DNA from: CALCKU01 sp964534845
Lineage (GTDB): Bacteria > Pseudomonadota > Alphaproteobacteria > Caulobacterales > Maricaulaceae
DNA length: 41,077 bases
NCBI GenBank assembly: GCA_964534845.1
Contig: CAZHPV010000015.1
Location: 1 to 41,077 of the forward strand
Reading direction: 5' to 3'
Part shown: positions 38,412-41,077 of the stretch, in pieces
How the letters are laid out: every line of letters begins with the position of its first letter
How positions within the stretch are numbered: the first letter of the stretch is position 1
Notes under the pieces: generated by a model
Seen by the model: the letters and a program-made list of their open reading frames with translations, nothing else
Told to the model about the DNA's origin: nothing
Databases searched by the model: none
Made by a program: the position numbers and the translations under genes

Positions 38412-40622
38412 TTAACTGTTCATCAGATTTGGAAGCCATTCACTATTTATGCGCCTGATTTCACTCAGGGAGATATTGAAGGCTTTTTCAGCTTTTATCA
38501 TATCTCCGCCGACCTTACCAATTACGTTAGCGGAAATGCCAAGATTATCCGCAGTAGACAGGACCGGATTAACACTATTCTCGCCAACACTCAGCAGATA
38601 ACGGGCTTGATCTTCACCAAAATACCATGCATGGGCCGGCATGTCGTATGAGGCTTTAAGCTCGACACCAATATGCGAGCTGAGGGCCATTTCTGTGGCG
38701 GCAACGGCCAAACCACCATCAGAGAGATCATGAACGGCATTCACGCGCCGATAGCGGATAAGTCGGCGCACATAATCACCGTTTTTAATTTCCATATCCA
38801 GATCAACGGGTGGCGGGGCACCGTCGCGGCGCTGTAAGATGGTTTTGATATAGATAGAACTACCAAGCCAGCCCTGCGTGTCACCAATCAGGATTAATGT
38901 ATCGCCTTCCTTGGCGCCAGAGAGCGTGGCTATTTTGCTAACATCAGGGATAAGGCCCACTCCGCCCACAGCGGGTGTTGGCGGTATGGCTTGGCCATTG
39001 GTTTCATTATAAAGGGAGACATTACCGGAGACGACCGGATAGTTAAAGGCCCGGCAGGCCTCGTTCATACCATCAATACACCCTACAAATTGGGCCATTA
39101 TTTCAGGGCGCTCTGGATTGCCGAAATTCAGGCAATCTGTAATGGCGATAGGGTCAGCGCCGACACAGGTCAGATTGCGCCATGTTTCAGCTACACATTG
39201 CTTGCCGCCTTCATAGGGATCAGATTGACAATAGCGCGGGGTTACGTCTGTTGTAATGGCGACGGCTTTATTCGTGCCGGCAACGCGCACGATGGCGGCA
39301 TCCCCTCCGCTTTGTGAACTGTCTACTGTATCCGCCATGACGTGGCGGTCATATTGCTCCCAAATCCACCGTTTTGAAGCAATGTCAGGCGAGCTCATAA
39401 TGCGTATGAAAGCGTCCTTATAGTCTTGCGTTTCTACAATGTCGGACGCTGAAATAATAGCAGGCTTTGTAAGCTGTAAATAAGGGCGGTCATAATTAGG
39501 TGCGTCATCCGCCAGCGGCGCAATCGGTATATCACAAACCTTTTTACCGTTATGTTTTAGGACGAGGCGCCCACTATCGGTGGTTATGCCGATCTCGGCC
39601 ACATCGAGTTCCCATTTCTGGAAAATATCCAGAGCCAGATTTTCTTTTCCCGGTTTAATGACCATGAGCATGCGCTCTTGGGATTCAGAAAGCATCATTT
39701 CGTAGGGGGTCATATCCGGTTCGCGTTGGGGTACTTTGTCGAGATTGAGCGTGATGCCAACCCCGCCTTTATCTGCCATTTCGACCGAGGAAGATGTTAG
39801 GCCCGCCGCACCCATATCCTGAATGGCGATAATAGCGTCGGTCTCCATAAGCTCAAGGCAGGCTTCAATGAGGAGTTTTTCCGTAAAGGGGTCACCGACT
39901 TGGACAGTCGGGCGTTTTTCATCGCTGTCATCATCAAATTCGGCAGAGGCCATGGTCGCCCCGTGGATCCCGTCCCGTCCTGTTTTGGAGCCGACATAGA
40001 AAATGGGATTGCCGACGCCTTTTGCTGCGGAATAAAAAACCTTGTCTTTATGGGCGAGGCCGACACACATGGCATTGACAAGGATATTGCCATTATAACC
40101 TTCGTCAAAATTTGTTTCTCCGCCAACCGTGGGCACGCCAACGCAATTACCATAGCCGCCAATGCCGGCTACAACGCCGGATACGAGCGACTTTGTCTTG
40201 GGGTGAGATGGGTCACCAAATCGCAAAGCGTTCATAAGCGCAATCGGGCGGGCGCCCATTGTGAACACATCTCGCATAATGCCGCCTACACCTGTCGCTG
40301 CGCCCTGATAGGGTTCAATATAGGAGGGATGGTTATGGCTTTCCATTTTGAAAATAATAGCATGCTCATCGCCAATATCGATAACGCCTGCATTTTCGCC
40401 CGGGCCTTGAATGACTTTTTCGCCCGAGGTTAAAAATTTCGCTAAATGCCGCCGCGAAGATTTATAGGAACAATGTTCGGACCACATAACCGAGAAAATA
40501 CCTAATTCATTGATATTGGGCTCACGCCCCAGACGGTCAAGAATGATCTGGTACTCGTCTTCGGACAGGCCATGTTCCTGCACCATTTCAGCTGTGATTT
40601 TAGGTTTTTTTTGTCTTGCCAT
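38412..40622 (-). CDS. purL: Phosphoribosylformylglycinamidine synthase subunit PurL
   Basis: This is the fourth step of purine synthesis (FGAR to FGAM, ATP-dependent). The 736-residue small PurL has the typical start H-G-L-S-E-D-E-Y and M-W-S-E-H-C-S-Y-K-S-S-R. It has P-G-E-N-A-G-V-I-D and M-E-S-H-N-H-P-S-Y-I-E-P with G-A-A-T-G-V-G-G, and D-L-S-D-G-G-L in the second half. It works with PurQ (encoded directly upstream) and PurS, expected beyond the window edge. Its ATG shares one base with the purQ stop (TGATG). Confidence 0.98.
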   Translation of the reverse strand: MARQKKPKITAEMVQEHGLSEDEYQIILDRLGREPNINELGIFSVMWSEHCSYKSSRRHLAKFLTSGEKVIQGPGENAGVIDIGDEHAIIFKMESHNHPSYIEPYQGAATGVGGIMRDVFTMGARPIALMNALRFGDPSHPKTKSLVSGVVAGIGGYGNCVGVPTVGGETNFDEGYNGNILVNAMCVGLAHKDKVFYSAAKGVGNPIFYVGSKTGRDGIHGATMASAEFDDDSDEKRPTVQVGDPFTEKLLIEACLELMETDAIIAIQDMGAAGLTSSSVEMADKGGVGITLNLDKVPQREPDMTPYEMMLSESQERMLMVIKPGKENLALDIFQKWELDVAEIGITTDSGRLVLKHNGKKVCDIPIAPLADDAPNYDRPYLQLTKPAIISASDIVETQDYKDAFIRIMSSPDIASKRWIWEQYDRHVMADTVDSSQSGGDAAIVRVAGTNKAVAITTDVTPRYCQSDPYEGGKQCVAETWRNLTCVGADPIAITDCLNFGNPERPEIMAQFVGCIDGMNEACRAFNYPVVSGNVSLYNETNGQAIPPTPAVGGVGLIPDVSKIATLSGAKEGDTLILIGDTQGWLGSSIYIKTILQRRDGAPPPVDLDMEIKNGDYVRRLIRYRRVNAVHDLSDGGLAVAATEMALSSHIGVELKASYDMPAHAWYFGEDQARYLLSVGENSVNPVLSTADNLGISANVIGKVGGDMIKAEKAFNISLSEIRRINSEWLPNLMNS

Positions 40623-41077
40623 CAGATCGACTCGATAATGGATTTGAAGAGGTCTATGCCATCCGTGCCGCCATGAAGCGGATCAATAGCGCGCTCAGGG
40701 TGAGGCATCATGCCAAAGACATTACCCTGTTCATTGCATATACCGGCAATGTCGAGCATGGACCCGTTTGGGTTATCTTTATATTTGAAAACGATACGCC
40801 CTTCTTTCTCAAGCTTGCTAAGTGTGGCATCGTCGGCGAAATAATTACCGTCATGATGGGCGACTGGAAAGACTACATCGGTTTTATCCTCATATTTCGA
40901 CGTAAACCGCGTGTTTGAATTGACGATTTTTAGGGCTTCAGGACGGCAGACAAATTTCAATCCCTTATTGCGCATTAGCGCACCGGGCAGAAGGCCTGTT
41001 TCGGTCAGAATTTGAAAGCCGTTGCAAAACCCCGCAACCGGTAATCCGTTTTTAGCACGCGTGACAAGGTCTTTGAC
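40622..41077 (-). CDS. purQ: Phosphoribosylformylglycinamidine synthase subunit PurQ, 5'-truncated by window edge
   Basis: This glutaminase subunit supplies ammonia to PurL. The open frame continues past ATG 40975 to the window end; the added residues include G-F-C-N-G-F-Q-I-L with the nucleophile Cys. M-M-P-H-P-E-R-A gives the triad His and Glu near the C-terminus. So the ATG at 40975 is internal and roughly the N-terminal third of the protein lies beyond the window. It is translationally coupled to purL. Confidence 0.97.
   Translation of the reverse strand, partial: VKDLVTRAKNGLPVAGFCNGFQILTETGLLPGALMRNKGLKFVCRPEALKIVNSNTRFTSKYEDKTDVVFPVAHHDGNYFADDATLSKLEKEGRIVFKYKDNPNGSMLDIAGICNEQGNVFGMMPHPERAIDPLHGGTDGIDLFKSIIESI

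Overview
The window is a piece of a bacterial chromosome, very probably from a marine alphaproteobacterium of the Hyphomonadaceae/Robiginitomaculaceae kind. This rests on recognisable proteins and gene order: cytochrome c1 followed by mtnP and apt; lgt next to a NDUFAF7/MidA-like gene and pgeF and divergent from ubiK; prs-rplY-pth-ychF; purQ-purL-bolA-grxD; and a eukaryote-like NADP isocitrate dehydrogenase. Base composition is moderate. The lineage is an inference; there is no 16S gene here. Coding density is high, no stretch without a gene exceeds 300 bases, and I see no tRNA, rRNA, CRISPR array, insertion sequence or prophage.

Layout. 1-5168 (mostly +): 3' part of cytochrome c1, a terminator, mtnP, a TPR protein on the other strand, a glutathione S-transferase, apt, a MOSC protein and an exported EF-hand protein. 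5243-11777 (all -): lgt, NDUFAF7-like methyltransferase, pgeF, prs, rplY, pth, ychF. 11871-14608 (+): ubiK, an NTF2-like protein, release factor 3, a small membrane protein. 14636-16687 (-): a secreted PAN-domain protein with a long Q/P/R-rich tail and an atypical crotonase. 16830-19311 (+): a renalase-like flavoprotein, free methionine-R-sulfoxide reductase, and an anchored Ig-like protein with a decayed LysM-like end. 19324-23646 (-): an RND adaptor-permease pair. 23928-28517 (+): pccB, an AT-rich HEPN-like gene, pccA and a DUF4345 gene, all joined by ATGA overlaps. 28533-34762 (mixed): a lipoprotein, an alpha/beta hydrolase, a DUF1499 protein, folE, icd, a TrmJ-like methyltransferase and a RarD transporter. 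34947-37161 (+): a delta-class carbonic anhydrase lipoprotein, rpsD and an SRPBCC protein. 37144-41077 (-): a membrane protein, grxD, bolA, purL and the C-terminal part of purQ.

How the genes work together. MtnP releases adenine from methylthioadenosine, Apt turns adenine into AMP with PRPP, and Prs makes PRPP, which also feeds the PurQ/PurL purine route. L25, Pth, YchF, RF3 and S4 serve translation. PccA/PccB form a biotin-dependent acyl-CoA carboxylase. Grx4 and BolA are a known [2Fe-2S] partner pair.

Most unusual feature: a 219-residue gene with an R-x4-H (HEPN-type) motif at 25457-26116. It is clearly poorer in GC than pccB and pccA, and the same 8 bases (TTATGACA) occur at both of its edges. 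Removing one repeat plus the insert would leave a perfect pccB-pccA ATGA overlap. It looks like cargo, perhaps a defence or RNase gene, placed in a carboxylase operon without breaking translational coupling.
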